Assembly (NCBI GenBank): GCA_024362935.1
Contig: JANCRA010000014.1
Location: 6,589,258-6,653,257 of the forward strand
DNA: 64,000 nucleotides
From: Setophaga petechia
Lineage: Eukaryota > Chordata > Aves > Passeriformes > Parulidae
Direction: 5' to 3'
In this document: in pieces, positions 48,438 through 62,640 of the stretch
Numbering within the stretch: position 1 is the first letter of the stretch
How the letters are laid out: each line of letters begins with the position of its first letter
Program-made: the position numbers and the translations under genes
Notes under the pieces: model-generated
Seen by the model: the letters and a program-made list of their open reading frames with translations, nothing else
Told to the model about the DNA's origin: nothing
Database searches by the model: none

Positions 48438-50530
48438 AAGAGCAGCAGGGGCCAGGGCAGGCGTAGGAGTCAGGCAAATGCCTGGGCCAGCAGATTTTTG
48501 TTGTTAATGATTTCCACGAGTGGCTGTAGGCTTTGCTATGTGCTGTGGGTAGGATCTGCCTCTCTCTTCTGCCCAGACCCTCAATCACTGCTGATAAAAC
48601 CCTCTGCCATTTGACCCAGAACCATGTAAGGTTTCTCCACTCTGCAGATCTATTGAGCACCTTTATGAATTCCCCACTAAATCTCAGGTCAGCCCTCTTG
48701 CTTTGAAATCTGGCCTTGTGGAGGGAGAGCTATGGAAAAATTGCTTTTTATGGCTCTGGATGGTTAATGAGTGTTCAGACAAAGCATGAAGAGTTATTCA
48801 CCTCTGACAGCTGAGTCACCACTTGGCTAGAAACAACCCAGGGAAAAAAACCACAACAAGGTTTCTCTGTTGGGCTCAAGGTTGACAGCAGCAGTGGGGA
48901 GTGATTCATCTGAAAAGGATGTGGGCTATGCTCACAGGCCAAGCTTGATTTGCTCACAGACCAAGCTGTCATGAGAGTGCCAAGCTGTGTCCCCAAGTGC
49001 ACAGACTGCAAGATGCCTGAGGGTCCCCTCGTGGTGCCAACACCACCTTGGCTTTGCCACTGGGAAGAATTCTTGCTGGGAAGGTGGTGGACTCTCCATT
49101 ACTGGGGGCTCTTATGGGGAGATTTGATGAGCATCTTTCAAGGATAGAGAAGCACAGTCCTGGATGAGATAGATGTTCCTGGAGCTCTTTTCCAGCCTTG
49201 GGATTTTTCTGTGCTGCCACTGCTGGGAGGGATAAACAGAGAGCAGGAAGGGAGAAGCTGAGTTGGGATCTCCTGTCACATCCCTCAGAGCACATTCCTC
49301 CAGCTGGGAGGGCAAAGAGAAGTGCAGTAAGAGCCCTCCTCTCCCAGACAGTGTTTCAGAGTCAGCTCTGAGCCTGCCATGTGCCAACAAGTTCCCCTGC
49401 ACTCCTTGCTGGACCTCAGTGCCATCCTGTTACAGGAGCCTCCTCCAGCCAGGTCTCATAAGCTCTCAGAGGTCTATAACACACCCAAGACGGCTCAGCT
49501 GCCTTTGGAGGCATAAAAATCAGCAGGATGGCTTCTGTTGCAGTGTTGGAAACAAAAAGGTTTAATAAAAGGCAAAATAACAAACAGAGAAAAACCAAGA
49601 CAGGTGCAAGAGGTTCTTGCTCCTGGTAAAACACCTCACAAAAGCAATTGGTTTCTTTGTTCTCTTCTTTTTCTAGTCAATTGCCCAGGCAGGATTTTTT
49701 GGCTCCTGTCCAATTCGCTGTCCTTAAGTTTGAGGTGAAGTCCCCAAGCTCCTATGAGGTGGATTTACACCTAATGGAGGAGAGAAACTTCTGGGCTTCT
49801 TTCCTTTTTGAGGGCACAAAGGATGGTTTTGTCACTCCTTTAACAGGGGTCACATTCCCATAGCATCCCCATTTCCAGCAGGCAATTCCCAGCCCTTCAG
49901 CCACCTCAGGCTGGCTCCTGGCCACATTGCCCAGGAGAGAGAAGCCACTCTGGTGCTGCTCACCACTGAAGCCATGAAGCCACTGTCCCAGCTGTGCTGG
50001 GGCCAGGTGCTGGAGGGGAGGGCAAACATCTGCTCAGCCCCCAGCTGGTGGCTCAAGGTGCCCCATCTTCCTGCAGCACCACCAGCTCCCTCCTCCTCCT
50101 CCTCCTCCAAGCCAGCCCCAGCAGAGTGAGCTGCAGGTGAGCTGAGAGGTGCTGAGGAGCAGGGCAGGAGCTGGCGCTGGGTGAGGTTTGCAGATCCTCC
50201 CCAAGTTTTGGCTGTCCACGTTCCCACAGAGAGGAGCCACTTTCCATCCTCTGGAGAAGCTGGGGCAGGTTTTGCTGCAGGGAGCAGCCCTGTCCCCGTG
50301 GCCAAGGCACTTCCCAGGGGTTCAGCAGATGCAGTGAGCTGTGCTGCAGGTTCCACAGGTCTGGCTGTGACACAGAGCAGGGTGGCAGGGCTGCTGTCAC
50401 CCCCTGGGTCATCCCTCTTCCCATCAGCAGCCCAGGGCTGACCTTCACCTCCTTTGGGATCTTCTTCTGTTGCTTTTTTTCCCCTCTCTCTTACAAACTG
50501 TATGGGTTTCTGTGGCAAAAAATAAAGCCA
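48438..50530 (+). other. CNGB1: CNGB1 3' UTR and flank
   Basis: No coding sequence recognised. Candidate poly(A) signals AATAAA occur at 49564-49569 and 50521-50526; further ones lie near 50850 and 50895. A weak CR1-like stretch is seen near 49075-49150. The 3' end cannot be fixed from sequence alone. Confidence 0.4.
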
Positions 50531-51865
50531 TAATAGGTGTTAGCACTAGTTAATAATGCCTTGCTTTCTTTTTAAACAAATTTAATGAGCTCCACTGGCC
50601 TGCAGGAGGGTCTGAAGGATCACATTGCAGGGGAGAGTCTGCACTCACCCAAACCTCCCTGAATACTTCTCATCCTCAGTCATTTTTAAGTGGTTTCCTG
50701 CCAGGTAGAAGATTTGGTAGGGAGTGCAAAGCTGGGTGGTTTTTTTGCACTCTTTAAATATTTATATAATCAAACACAGGAAATGTGCAAAAATCAAACT
50801 GGGGCTCTGATTTACTTCTATGATTTAAGATTCTGTAGAAAAAGCTTATAAATAAATAGTGGGCTGTAACTGCTCTCATAATTCACTGTATCTACAATAA
50901 ACAGCATGTAGATTACCATTTATTTGGTGTGGATTTATTTCAACATTCCAGCTGTTATTTTGGCTTCTTGCTCACTCATGCACTGACAGAGCCAGAAAAT
51001 CCTCACATGCAGTTTAGATTTCCCAATAAATAATTGAGAGGCTCAGAGGTCACATAATTCTGGTAGTAGAATTGTAATTTGTCTTTAATCACCAATAGGA
51101 GGGGAAAAAAACTTTCTTAAATAGAAAAGATTGCTTGAAGATCTTAGTTTTCAACAGGCAGCATGAGGTGGTGATGGATACACAACTAGTAATTCTGGAG
51201 CCATGGGGAGATCTGAAATTATCCCTCTCTGTGATCTGTTTATGGCTTTAGTTCTTTGGAGAGATTATTCTCCAGGTAATAATTAAGGTCAAGGTAGGGC
51301 TAGACTTGCAGGCTGGGCTGGGAGTTGAGCTCAGGTCTGTTTGCTCTGCTCTGTTTAGAGATGACAGAGGACAGAGACTTCAGTGCCTCTTGTTTGGGGG
51401 TTGCCATGGCTTGGATTTCTTCTGTTGAACTTTCAAATTCCATTCATTTACCACTTTTGCTGTATTTGCAATGGGCTTCCTTTGCACTGGCCCCAATAAA
51501 TCCCTTACAGAGGGCACTCATCACTCAGTGTTCATTCCACTGCTCTTGGAACATTCCTGATGGCTTTGGTAACACTCCATGTACCTTTGCTGCATTTCTT
51601 ATTAGCTTTTGCTCATTCCTCTTGGTGTCCTCAAGCCTGGGGTCGATCTGATATGAGATCCTCTCTTCTATTAATGCAGCACTTGACAGGCAGCTGCTGA
51701 TTGCCATAGAAACCAGGTTTTCTTGCAGTGAGATTTTAGCTGTTGCAGCTTTTTAGTGAAATGAGTGGAATAGAGAAGTGCTGGAGGAAGAAGCAGAGCT
51801 TGTTTTTGGAGCTCTAGGAATGTGGAAGGTTTTGCCTCACTGTCACCAGCAACATCTTTACTGGA

Positions 51866-51869
<4 letters not shown>

Positions 51870-51921
<52 letters not shown>
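51870..51921. repeat. (TA)n microsatellite
   Basis: About 26 uninterrupted TA dinucleotides, followed by a T-rich stretch. Confidence 0.97.
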
Positions 51922-51923
<2 letters not shown>

Positions 51924-53522
51924 TGTTTATACTTTTATATATGTAATTATTTTTTTTTCTACTGGGGGTGTATTCATATTCCTTGTGGCCTGTGTCTTTC
52001 AGAGAACTGACAGTGATTCAATGTTCTGTAGGAAGTTAGAGAAGATAAATGTCTCCCATTAGAAAAATCAGCTGACAGAAGGAATAGTACAACTCACCAC
52101 ACACATCTGACAGTGGAGGAAGTTATTTTCCCCTGGACAGAAACAGGGCAGGTAGCTTCTCTGTATTTATAGCCAGAGAAATCTTTTAAAAAGATTAAGT
52201 GCAGTTGCAGGTTAATCACTGATAAGGTTGTAACGAAAGTAAAAGCAAATAAGCAGGTTTGGGGATTAGACTCAGGTCCAGAAAGAAATTGCAGGATAAA
52301 TGGAAAGCCCAGTTAAATGGTGTTTAATTAGGAAGCTTGAAATAAAATTAAGCACTTCAACCTTGAAACCTGCAGACCTTAACCAGCAGGACACACTCTT
52401 AGTTTGGGAACAGACTGTAACCCACTTTTTCTGTCTATATGTATATTTTCTTTTATGTAGCTCTGCTTTGAGTGATACTTGCATATAAACCTGTCTGAAT
52501 CCCTTTTGCCTTCCCCTAAAATGGAGCTAATAAAGTCTGGTTTTCTCTGCTCTGAGCACACAGCTCCTTTTAAGTGCAGCGATGGTCCCACTGGAGTTAG
52601 CACCCTGAAAACACACCAGAGCACCTTTTGGAAAGGGAGCAGCAGAGGTTCACAACCAATGGATGCCCATGGCAGCTCCTGTTAGCAGCAGCTGAGGCTG
52701 AGCTCAGGCTCAATGACCTTTCCTTTCTCATTCTTTCCTCATTTGCCTGTTCTGGTTTTGGGAGGAGACTTGCCCACTTTGGTTCATGCCCTAGGGTGAA
52801 TGTCTAAGGGGGATCTGTGCAGTATCAGGGTTTGATCATCTGAAGAATTGAAGACTAGAAACCTTTGTTCTTTTATGCAGTTTTCCCTGCTTTTATAAGT
52901 CCCTTGAGGCATGAGAAGAGCTGGAAGTGGAACAGTTAAAGTCTCAAAATTGTTTTCTTGGATAAACTGGAAGAAATTTGAGAAGAAATGTAAACAACGG
53001 GGGAAGTGAGATAAATCAGGTAGTGGGGATGCCAGGCAGCACCCCTGCCAGCTCTGGGCTGTGACATCCTGGGGACAAACAGCGTGGCCCAGACGGCTTC
53101 ACAGGGTTTGCAGATGCTCATTTTGCAAAGCTGAGCCCAGCAGGACGATCCCTGCTCCCTTCCCAGCTCTGTTTGCCAGCAGTGATGGGGAGGGCCGGCT
53201 CTGCCTCCCGCAGTGGGATTGATTCTGGGGGCTGGGGGAGCACCCGGGGCATCCTGGAGCCCCCAGGGATGCTCTGGATGTGTCCCAGCATGAGCATCAC
53301 ATGGATGCTCCCAATTTGCCCCCTGGTGAGCATCCCATGAGCTGCCCCACGATGCCTCAGCAATAAGCAGAGGAATGAAGACCAGGCAGAGCAGTCACTC
53401 ATTCTAGATAAGAGGCTCTTTTGTGCTGCAGAAATGCCAAAATCACGTGCAAACCCCTCCGCTGCTGCCATGGTTACTGGCCACCGGCAGAGCCGCGGGC
53501 AGGCGAGAGGAGGCTGTGGCAT

Positions 53523-53905
53523 GACAGGGCTTCTGCTCCTCCTTTTATAGGGGAAACCCCATAAAACATTTGCTCTGCCCCAGAAAGGAGGGGAGATGGC
53601 ATTGGCAGGGCTTCTGCTCCTCCTTTTATAGGGGAAACCCCATAAAACATTTGCTCTGCCCCAAAAGGGAGGGGAGGTGGCATTGACAGGACTTCTGCTC
53701 TTCCCTTCGTAAGTGAAACCCATAAAACCCTGCCCCAAAAAGGAGGTGAGGTGGCATTGACAGGGCTTCTTCTCCTCCCTTTACAGGGGAAACCCCATAA
53801 AACATTCGCTCTGCCCCAGAAAGGAGGGGAGATGGCATTGGCAGGGCTTCTGCTCTTTCCTTTATAGGGGAAACCCCATAAACCTGCATTCTGCCCCTTT
53901 TTGGA
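53523..53905. repeat. Five-copy minisatellite (72-82 bp unit)
   Basis: Five imperfect copies start near 53523, 53605, 53686, 53758 and 53838. Each has CAGGGCTTCTGCTCCTCC, a TTTATAGGGGAAACCCCATA block (which holds the short inverted pair GGGGAAACCCC) and CTCTGCCCCAGAAAGGAGGGG. The third copy is shortened by about 10 bases. Minus-strand open frames of 171-206 codons across it are repeat artefacts. Confidence 0.92.
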
Positions 53906-56900
53906 GGGGAAGTGGCTGCAGGGAGCCCTCTCCACACCTGGCACGGCGATGCTCAGAGCTTGCTGCCGATGGAGGCTCTGCCCTGCCACTGGGCTTTGCG
54001 CTCTGGGCTTTCTGAATTCCTCACTAATAGCCTGAGATATTACTAAAAAATTGAGAAATTAGTGCTGCGGCTTGGGTGGGCAGAGATCAGCTGTGCCCCA
54101 TTTCCTGTTTTTCTGGCGTTAGGAACAGCTTGACCTCTTGGCACCCTTGCTTTTTGCACTAATGCTCTTCTCATTAAAGTGCTTTCCTGAACACTAATTA
54201 GGGCGGTTTTCCTTTTGTAAATTAGCCTGATACGATCTGTGTGTCTTGGCAGACACCCTCGGAGCAGGAACCCAGGGCTTTGCGTTTGATCGCTGTTTAT
54301 TTTGCAAATCTCGCCAGTTTCAATGCTCTTAACTGCCTTCTAGAAAGTGCTGGCAGGTGGAGATTAATGGGAGGGAAATGGGGATTTCCAGTTGGCCTGC
54401 CTTGAGAAACAGGAGATTTTTTGGTGCTACAGGGGCCTTCCAGTTGCTGTGGGTTAATGGGGCGCTGTGGGCACACAGAAGCTCCTTCCCATCCCATCTT
54501 GGCATCCCTGTGCAGGAGGAGCAGGGCTGCAACAAGAGGCACTGCCTGAACCCTCCTCTTAACAGACAACAGAAAAGAGAAAATCAAATCAACACATTCA
54601 TTTTCTGCAGTTAAAGCGCTTCTGGTGACCATAGGAAATGCTCAGACCAAAGAAACCCCAAACCCATCTAACACTGGGTGTCTGTGGGCAGAGGGAAACT
54701 CACCTGGCTGCCACTGCCCCCACATCGCTGGTGTCAGCAATTTGCTGGGACCAATGATGCTCAGGAGGGGATGGACTTTAATCAGCTCTCATTTTCCTAA
54801 TGCACTGGCAGATGGGAGCAGAGGGCACGGAACTCTCTCTGTCTCTGGCCACAAGAGATGGGCTGAGAAATTCCGTGGGGAAGGCAAGGCTGGGTGCAGA
54901 AGCCATCCTCTGCCCTGGCTTGCTGGGGAGGCTGGAGCATCCCTGGGCAGTGCCACCACCCCGTCTGCACCAGCACTGGGACACTCCTGGGACCAGGCAC
55001 CGTCAGGGACCATCTACCACAGCATTTACTGTTCCATAATCAGGGAGGAACTGCAGGGGGGCTGCACTCAGAGACCCCTGAGGCTGGGACAGAGTCAGCA
55101 AAGCCCTTGATGAAAAGACAACGATTTTCCAGTGCTGGTGTGGCAGCCCTGTGGCCCCAGGTGTGGGAAAGCACAGGGAAGGACCCCACCCCAGGCAGCT
55201 GCTGCCAGCATCGGCCAGCCCGGCTCACTCCTGGTGCCTGAGAGGGGCTTCCCACAGCCCCCGAGCTCAGCGCCCCTTCCCAGGCTGTGCTGAGCCATGC
55301 ACACCCTGTGGGTGCTGGCAGGGCTGTCAGTGCAGGGCTGGAGCAGCAGGAGGAGCAGGATGCAGGCTGTGGAGAGCATCCCTGCCCACGGCAAGGAACG
55401 AGAGCACTGCAGACCCATGGGCACCATGAGGAGACTCACCTGTGCAGGAGGATGCTTCCAGAAAAAGTGCCCAGGACCAGGGTTGGCCTGGATGGCTCCA
55501 CAGGTGAGAGCAGTGGCGGGGGCTGGGGGCAGGCAGGGCATTGTCTGTGTCAAAATCAAAGCTGGGGATGAAACCAGTTCAATGCCTTTGGGTTGGAGTT
55601 GTTTTCATGGAACATCCCTGGATGTTTGCACACAGGCTCTGGGTTTATTTTGCTCTTGCTTCCTGGGGGGTTAATCCAGCTGCACATTTTGTCTGGTGGG
55701 TTAAAGGTGAGGATAAGTGAATAGAGATGGCTGAGCCCCAGGGAGCCCTGGTCCCACCTCGGCTGGGACACTGAGTACCCTGGCCATGCCTTGCTCCCAC
55801 CTTGTGCACCATTCCCTTCTCCATCCCACCTCTCTTGGATGTGCAAACAGATGTGGAAGCCCAGGCAGGTTCACCTGGAGTTCCCAGCAAGCTGGCAGCT
55901 ATTCCACCTCAGCCTGCACGAACCCTGCCTGCGCTGCCAGCTTTTCCCTAATCTCTCCTTGTTTTTCCAGTTGGGAGTGATTGCTGAAGGGATCCCCTGG
56001 CAGAGGAGACTCAGGTTCACCCTTCACATCCTGTTCACCTCTGAGGCACATGCATGAAAATCTGGCTGTGGGTCTGCTCCTCTCCATGAGGAGGAATTAA
56101 ATCAGCTCAGGCAGCAGAGCGAAGCGTGTGGCTCTTTAATATTCATTGGGCGTAGATGTAAAACTTTTCTGTTCCAAAATAGCCTTGCACAGCACTGTGC
56201 TGCTCCTTCTTCTCTCAACCACAGCAGGAGCCTGGAATTCAGTGTTTCCTTTGCTTGTCTTCTCCAGTTTCCTCTGGCTCAGCCAGGAAGCAGAAGACCC
56301 TTACTGGGTGTAAAGCTTGCTTTGAGGACAGATCCCAGCCCTGTGGGTGCAGTTTGTGATTCTGCAGTCTGCTGGGAAAGAATCTTTGAAGCCCCAACAC
56401 AGGAACAAGAAATTTTGCTTTTGTTTTGTAACAGGATGAGTGGCCGTGGTAGTTATGGATCTATTTTTGTGTTAACAAGAAAACATAGTTTTTCCTGTAA
56501 AATTTTGGAAGGTAGATTCATGGATGTCTTTGGTGACTCACTCAACTGAGTGCAGTTTTCTTCACCATCTCAATTGCACCTTAGAATTTAAAAAAAAAAA
56601 AAAATCATTAAAATCTGGTCACAGTTAGGTCCATAATAATTAAATTACCATGAAATATCCTACAGTAAGTTAAACTGAAAAGACCCCAGCCTTTTTCCTT
56701 GGTGAGTGGGAAGCTGTGATAGCATGAGGTGGGCTGGAATGCTGCAGCTCAGTGTAGATAAGAGATCACCCAGCAGTGCGTGGAGGCAGTGGGAGCATTC
56801 CCCTGGAAATGGGGACTGGATGGAAATGGATTCAGTGCAATACAACAGACCCCTGGGCAGGGCTGGGCCCAGGCTGTGGTGCAGGATCTCTGCTGGTGTC

Positions 56901-59900
56901 CCACTGCTGCCATGGGACGGTGGACAGTGGATATCCATCATCCCCAGCGGGTGTGGGTGATCCCGGGAGGATCCTGTTTCCATGCCCCTGGTGCCAGAGC
57001 TGCAGAGCAGGATCGGTCCAGCACCCCAGGGCACAGCCCTGAGCCCTGCTGAGCATCCCTGGGGCACACACAGGTGACACGGAGCGAGCCCAGGACCTGA
57101 GAGGGCAGGGTCCGTGCTGGGCAGGGTCCATCCTGTGCTGTGCCCGTGCCGGGATGGACTCTCAGTGGGATTTTGCAGGCAGCTGGATATCGAGCAGGCA
57201 AAGCCAGTTAGCAGCAAAGCTGTTTAATTCCGTCGGTGAATATCCCCCCTCGTTTGCATATTCATCCTTTTGTTGGGCGCAGCTCTCGCGATGCAGCCGG
57301 GATGCAGCTGAGCCCATCGCTCATCTCGTTCTTTTCCTTTGCATGGCTGCATTTGCTTTATGACCACAGGGATATTTCCCTATTCCCTGCAGAGGCTCTC
57401 AGTGATTTACCTCTGCCTTAATCAGCTGGATGTTATTAGTGAGCCCTGCATTCCTCCAGCCCCTGCCCCAGCATAGCACAGCCATTTACTACAGCCCCAA
57501 AACTCTGTTCCCTAAATTATTCAGAATTACTGTGTTAGCTTCGCTCCTTCTCCAAAGACAAGCACTCTTTGGAGGGCACTAAAAATAAATGGGTTTGCTG
57601 AGAACTGAATCTATTTCTTAAAGAGATGGTTCCCCTCCTTTCTGTCTGTGCAGAGGGAAGCCTCCCTTTGCACACCTTGTCACCAGTGCCACCCAGCCAG
57701 GAGAACAGGCTCAGTGGCATTGTGGGGGCTTGGCTTCAAGGAGAAAATGAGCATCAGAAGTAGTAAAATTCTTAAAAGGTTCCAATTGCCCACCTGCAGC
57801 TTCTATCTTCAGATATTTATTTAGTTAGAAAGAATTGCAGAAAGCACCCAAGGTCTGAGTGAGGGTCCCAAGGATGCCCTGTAAGCACTGGCTGGGGGAG
57901 CGCTGGTGGGCTCCTTCCAGACCAGGAGGACCAGGATCTCCTCCTGACATGCAGCCATCTTTCCAATACAGCCAGAATTTTTATTTGCTGGTTGAAACAA
58001 CCTGGATGGAATTCACTTGGTGTCAAGCTGCCCCCTCTCTGGGTCTGCTCCAGCCAGCAGGGGCATCCCCCAGCCAGCAGAGAGGGTTTAGCCTCAGCAA
58101 GGACACCTCGTGATTATTCTTAGCCTTGTTTCTAAGAAGTGCTTTATAAGCAGGAGCCTGTGTTGATTAATGCCATGAAACATTAATGACTTAGGAGGTG
58201 AGCTGCAGTCCTCCCACAGAGCAGCTCCCCATCCCCAGCAGCCAGAGAGGCACAGGATGGGCCCAGCACAGCTTTGCTTAGGCAAGGCACAGGCATTAAA
58301 GCCAAACCCAAGTTGTTCCTGAAGCCAGCTGAAAAATATGACAAAGGTAAAAGGTAGGTGAAAGGGAGAAGGAGGCTGAGGTTTGGTTAGATGGTGTGCA
58401 CTGAAGTCCGAGATAAGAAATTTGGAAGGGTGAAAGAGTCACCCACCCAAAGGCTGCTACATCTCACCTGGCACTGCCCTGGCTGCCAGCACAGCAGAGG
58501 TTTTGTCTGCCTGAATGCAGCAGGTTGAAAAAGGTGTTGCTTTTGCCATTTGCTTGATATTGAGGAGATTTGCGTGGGAGACAGGCAGAGCTGAGCCAGG
58601 CATGCAGCAGCTCCCAGCTGGAGCAGCCAGATCCTTGGCTGTGGACAGGCTCTGGGCTGCCCTGGGTTGCCCAAACCCAGCCCAACTGGCTCGAGGGGCT
58701 TGGCCAAGGTGCTGAGCTGCAGTGACACCACCACCAGTGAGGCAGCATCCCAGAGTGCTGGATTTTGGCAGCGATCCTTGGAACACCCCTGCCCAGCTCC
58801 TGCTCTCCACCCAGTTCCACACAACCCTATCGCAAGGATCAGAGCCTCCGGGTTGAATTAATGCAACTAGGGAGCTTTAAAATGAGTATTAAATTTCTCA
58901 GGAGCATGCTAAGTCTTAATTAAAACTCCTGTCATTGTGTGAAATGGCAATGTAGGAATGTAGGAATGCAGGGGGCTCGTTCCTGCTTTGCAAAGCATTT
59001 CATGTCGGCTTGGCAAAGCTGAGAAATCCCCTCACCTCCTCGAGGAGGAGCAAAATTAGAATAATGAGCTGGTTTATAATTAATTGTGCTCTGGGGACAC
59101 GTTCTCACGCTGTCTGATGCTTCTGGTGGGAATTTTCTACCGGGAGCATCCCAACAGACAATAGGTTTCGGGTATCAGGTGTGCTCCTGCCTGCATTCCT
59201 AGACCAGGTTATCAGGTTGCTTCAAGGGAGAGTAGGAGGAGTTACATTTTTTCTGGCATTCTGGGGATTTTTTAGCTGTCTTACAGATGTAGGTTAAATA
59301 TTTGCTCTGGGCAGAACAAACACCCAATACAAAGGGCCCCACTCGGTGATGTGTTTCGATCGCTGGAGCTTCCCTGCATCCAAGTAAAAGGCAAATTAAC
59401 CTGCCTGACTTCACCCCACCACGGCAGCGATGCTTTTCAGCTTCAGCACAGGGGGCTGGGCTAAAAGCAGAGCTAAACCCGAGCCAAGGTCACTGTCCCC
59501 GGGCAGGGCGGTGCTGTCCAGGCAGGGCAGATGTTTTAGCCGCGATGGTCACGGATGTTTCGAGCCCTCCCTCTACCTGCTGGCTGCTGGCAGGAGGTGC
59601 TGCTGGCGGCCAGCCCCGCTCCTCGGTGCCGCTCCTGTGCTGCCTGCAAAGCGGCATTTCTAAAAATACCTCCGGCGATGTCGTCAGCCGGTGCTCGCTC
59701 AGGTCACGGAGACGTGACAGCCAAGGGAAGGAGGATGGGAGAGCATCGCTGGGGGACCAGGCTGGGCTCATCCCAGCCAGCGTGCGTGAATCCCTGCAGA
59801 GAGGAGGGCACGAGGAGCAGGGCACCTGCTGCCTGCAGCCCCCCGGAATGTCCAGCAGCAAGTGGGCATCCCCTGGGATCCACAGCGCTGCCTTGAGCCA

Positions 59901-61659
59901 AACAGTGCAGGGAAAGGGAGCTGGTACCTGGCCAGAGCGTGCAGGCAGAGTAACCCCACTTCTGGATCCCTGGAGAGGCTGTTCCTGCTGTGCTGGGCCT
60001 GCCAGACTGTCCTTGCAAAAACCAGCCCAGCAGCTGGGAGGGGTGGGTTTTGTAGAGCTCACAGGTGACTGTTTGAATAGGGCTGTTGGCACAGAACCCT
60101 TCCTGCAGCTCAGATTTTGCTCCATGCTTATTCATTGAGTTATTCTTCTAAACTGGGGAATTCATGCATGTGCCTGCTTAATGTAGACTTACTTGATGTA
60201 ATTGATACAACTTATGTGCTTTGCATAATTGCAATACCATTAAAAACCTGAAGCATTCAAAAGCCAGGAAATTACTTCCCAGTTAAAGTAAATTACATAA
60301 ACATTTATTTTACTCTTTACAGCTCATAAATGAAGTCAGCCATGATATGGCTTTACAGTTGCTATCGGAAAGGGGAAAGTAACTTTCTGTGTGTCAATAT
60401 TATCCCAAACCAGCCTCAGGAGCTGCACAGATAATGGGTTACTCATGCAAATTAGACACTGCTTAGGGCCTCTATGGGTAAATGTATGTAGATATGGCTG
60501 TGTGTCTATAGGCACACACACCTCTCTCCATCCATGCCAGGATCCATGCTGGGAATGCCAATAAACCTCTGATGAAGGGGGGGAGGCTGGGAGGTTTTCA
60601 CTGGCTGCAGGGGAATGGCAAATGCAGCGCAGAGCTGGAGGCAGCTGCCAGGCCAGGATGGCATTGGCTTCTCAGGGCCATGGGGACACGGAGGTGACCC
60701 TTCACAGCCCCCTCTCTCTGGGGTCAGTGCCTAGAGCAGCCTGTCCCCCCCACAGCAGTGGCTCCCTGTCACCCCTCACCACGTGGCTGGCTGGTGACAG
60801 GGAGTGGAGCTGTGTCTCCTGCGGGGTCTCTGATAATGTCCAGGGACAGGCCAGGATGAAAGGACAAGGCTGAATCCTGCTCCAAGCCTGGCCAGGAGTG
60901 AGCAAAAGGCTGGGACTGAGTGTGGTGAGATCAGGGGTGGAGAACACGTGGTCTGAGGGGAGCACAGCACAGGGCTGGCATCAAACCCTCCTTTCCCAAG
61001 GGACAGCCACTCCTGAATGCCCAGACCCACGTGGGACACAGGTCAGCCTGCCATCAGGTGTGCGGATGTGAGCCATGGGCACAGGGCACCCGCTGCCACC
61101 ACCAAGGATGCCAAGTTCAGCTTTGGTATGGGGAATATCCAGTACTGCCAGTTCATTACCCTCAGCAAGTCATGAGTGACTCGTGTCACCAAACCAGCCA
61201 TTACTGCAAGGGCTGTGTGTGCAATACAGGGAGGCAGATACAAATCACACCCTAAAAATGTGTATGTATTATATTATATTATATTTAAAGCAGGATTTTC
61301 TGTTGCCTTTCTGACACCAGGGTTTTTTGTAGAGGTCTTGGCACATGAGGCTGTTTTCTCCATGCCTCTGGGTTAGGAAAGGGTTGTTTTTCATGTGATA
61401 TCTGTGTCCCTGGGCCCGATGAGCCTGGGGTGCCAGCTGGCATTGCTGCCAGGGGATGTTTGGGAGCGGTGGGGAGGTGACAGAGTGTGAGGAGGGCATA
61501 GTTTGGGTAGGCAGGTCCTTGGTGTGTAGGACACCCCCACCACTGTCCCCAGGGTCCCCCAGGGTCCCTGCGATGAGTGATGCCAGGAGGGGTGCACAGG
61601 TGGGGGGCAGTTACACTGCGACTCCCTGGAGAGCACCGGCCTTGGGGTGGGAATGGCAG

Positions 61660-61740
61660 AGACACACCGGGAGTAGCCGGGACACACCGGGAGGGAGTGC
61701 CCGTGACACACCGGGAGTACCCGGGACACACCGGGAGCCC
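61660..61740. repeat. Short tandem repeat GACACACCGGGAGTACCCGG
   Basis: Four imperfect copies of a 20-25 bp unit at the left border of the KIFC3 CpG island. Confidence 0.85.
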
Positions 61741-62640
61741 CAGCGCTATGGCAAGGGAGGGTCAGGGGAGCACGGCGGGGTCGGGCAGCCCTGAGAAGGG
61801 CCCGGGGAGCGCCGGAGCTCCCCTGTGCTTGCAGGGTTCCGGCCAGAGGGGCCGGGGTGCCCCGGGGCCGCACCGGGAGCCCACCGCCGCCGGCCGGGCC
61901 GCGCTCCCGGAGCCGGTGCGGGAAGGGGAGCCCCGCCTCCGCCGCCCGTCGGGGTTTCACGCGTTTCCGTGGTAACGGGTGCGGGGCGGAGCTCGGCGCT
62001 TCCGTTACCGAAGTGCCCGGGAAGGCGGGGACGGACGGGCCGGGGCTGTGCCGGGTGCCCCACTGCTGCCGCCGCCGCCCCGCGCCCGGTGAGTGGCCCC
62101 GCGGGGCGGCACCGGCACCGCCGGCACCGGGGAACCGGGCTGGACCGGGCAGGACCGGGGCTCCCTTTGTCTGCGGGCTGGGAGCGCTGGCACGGAGCGC
62201 GGCGAGAGCGCGGCTCCCGTTAACCCGCGGCGGGTGGCGCCACCGGCACCGGGGCTGCGCGGAGCGGGGCTGTTCCTCCTGCACCGGCACCGGCACCGGG
62301 GCTGCGCGGAGCGGGGCTGCGCCTCCGGCACCGGGACCGCCCCGCTGCGGGTCCCTCCCGCCCGGAGCCGCCGGTCGGGAGAACAAGGGACCCCACGGTG
62401 GGCTGGGCGGCTCCGCGTCCTGCTCCCCGCCGGAGCGGCCCCGGTGAGGAGCGGCGAGTGCGGAGCGGGGCGGGCGGTGCCGTGCGGGGCGATGTGCGCG
62501 GAGCGGAGCGGGCGGTGCCGTGCGGGGCATTGTGTGCGCCGGGATGCGGTGGGTGCGGTGCCGCCCGGCTGCAGGGCTGCCCCCGGTCCCGGAGTTCCTA
62601 ACTCCCTAAAGTCAGCTCCAGCCCGAGGTTAGGAGGGGCC
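61740..62640 (+). promoter_or_regulatory. KIFC3: CpG-island promoter, presumed KIFC3
   Basis: Very CpG-rich sequence ending about 250 bases before the KIFC3 coding exon. It contains GGTAACGG near 61973, within an RFX-like GTTACCACGGAAAC on the minus strand, two CTTCCG ETS cores, several GGGGCGG boxes, and two local duplications (about 57 bp near 62240-62345; about 55 bp near 62460-62530). Long open frames here reflect base composition. A non-coding first exon ending in this island is inferred. Confidence 0.6.

Larger units (their letters stand above)
50531..61730. other. CNGB1-KIFC3 intergenic region
   Basis: About 11 kb with no gene that I can support: open frames are short, with no conserved motif and no consistent splice pairs. 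It contains the TA microsatellite and the minisatellite listed separately, an A-run near 56588-56604, and several AT-rich homeobox-like blocks (for example TTAATTAAAA near 58915-58925). Enhancers for CNGB1 or upstream KIFC3 exons may lie here, but nothing in the sequence proves this. Confidence 0.5.

Noticed and set aside
53118..53989. Minus-strand frames of 171-206 codons
   Set aside because: They read through the five-copy minisatellite and have no recognisable domain.
55297..55674. 125-codon plus frame in the intergenic region
   Set aside because: No conserved motif and no consistent splice pair; similar in quality to many chance frames nearby.
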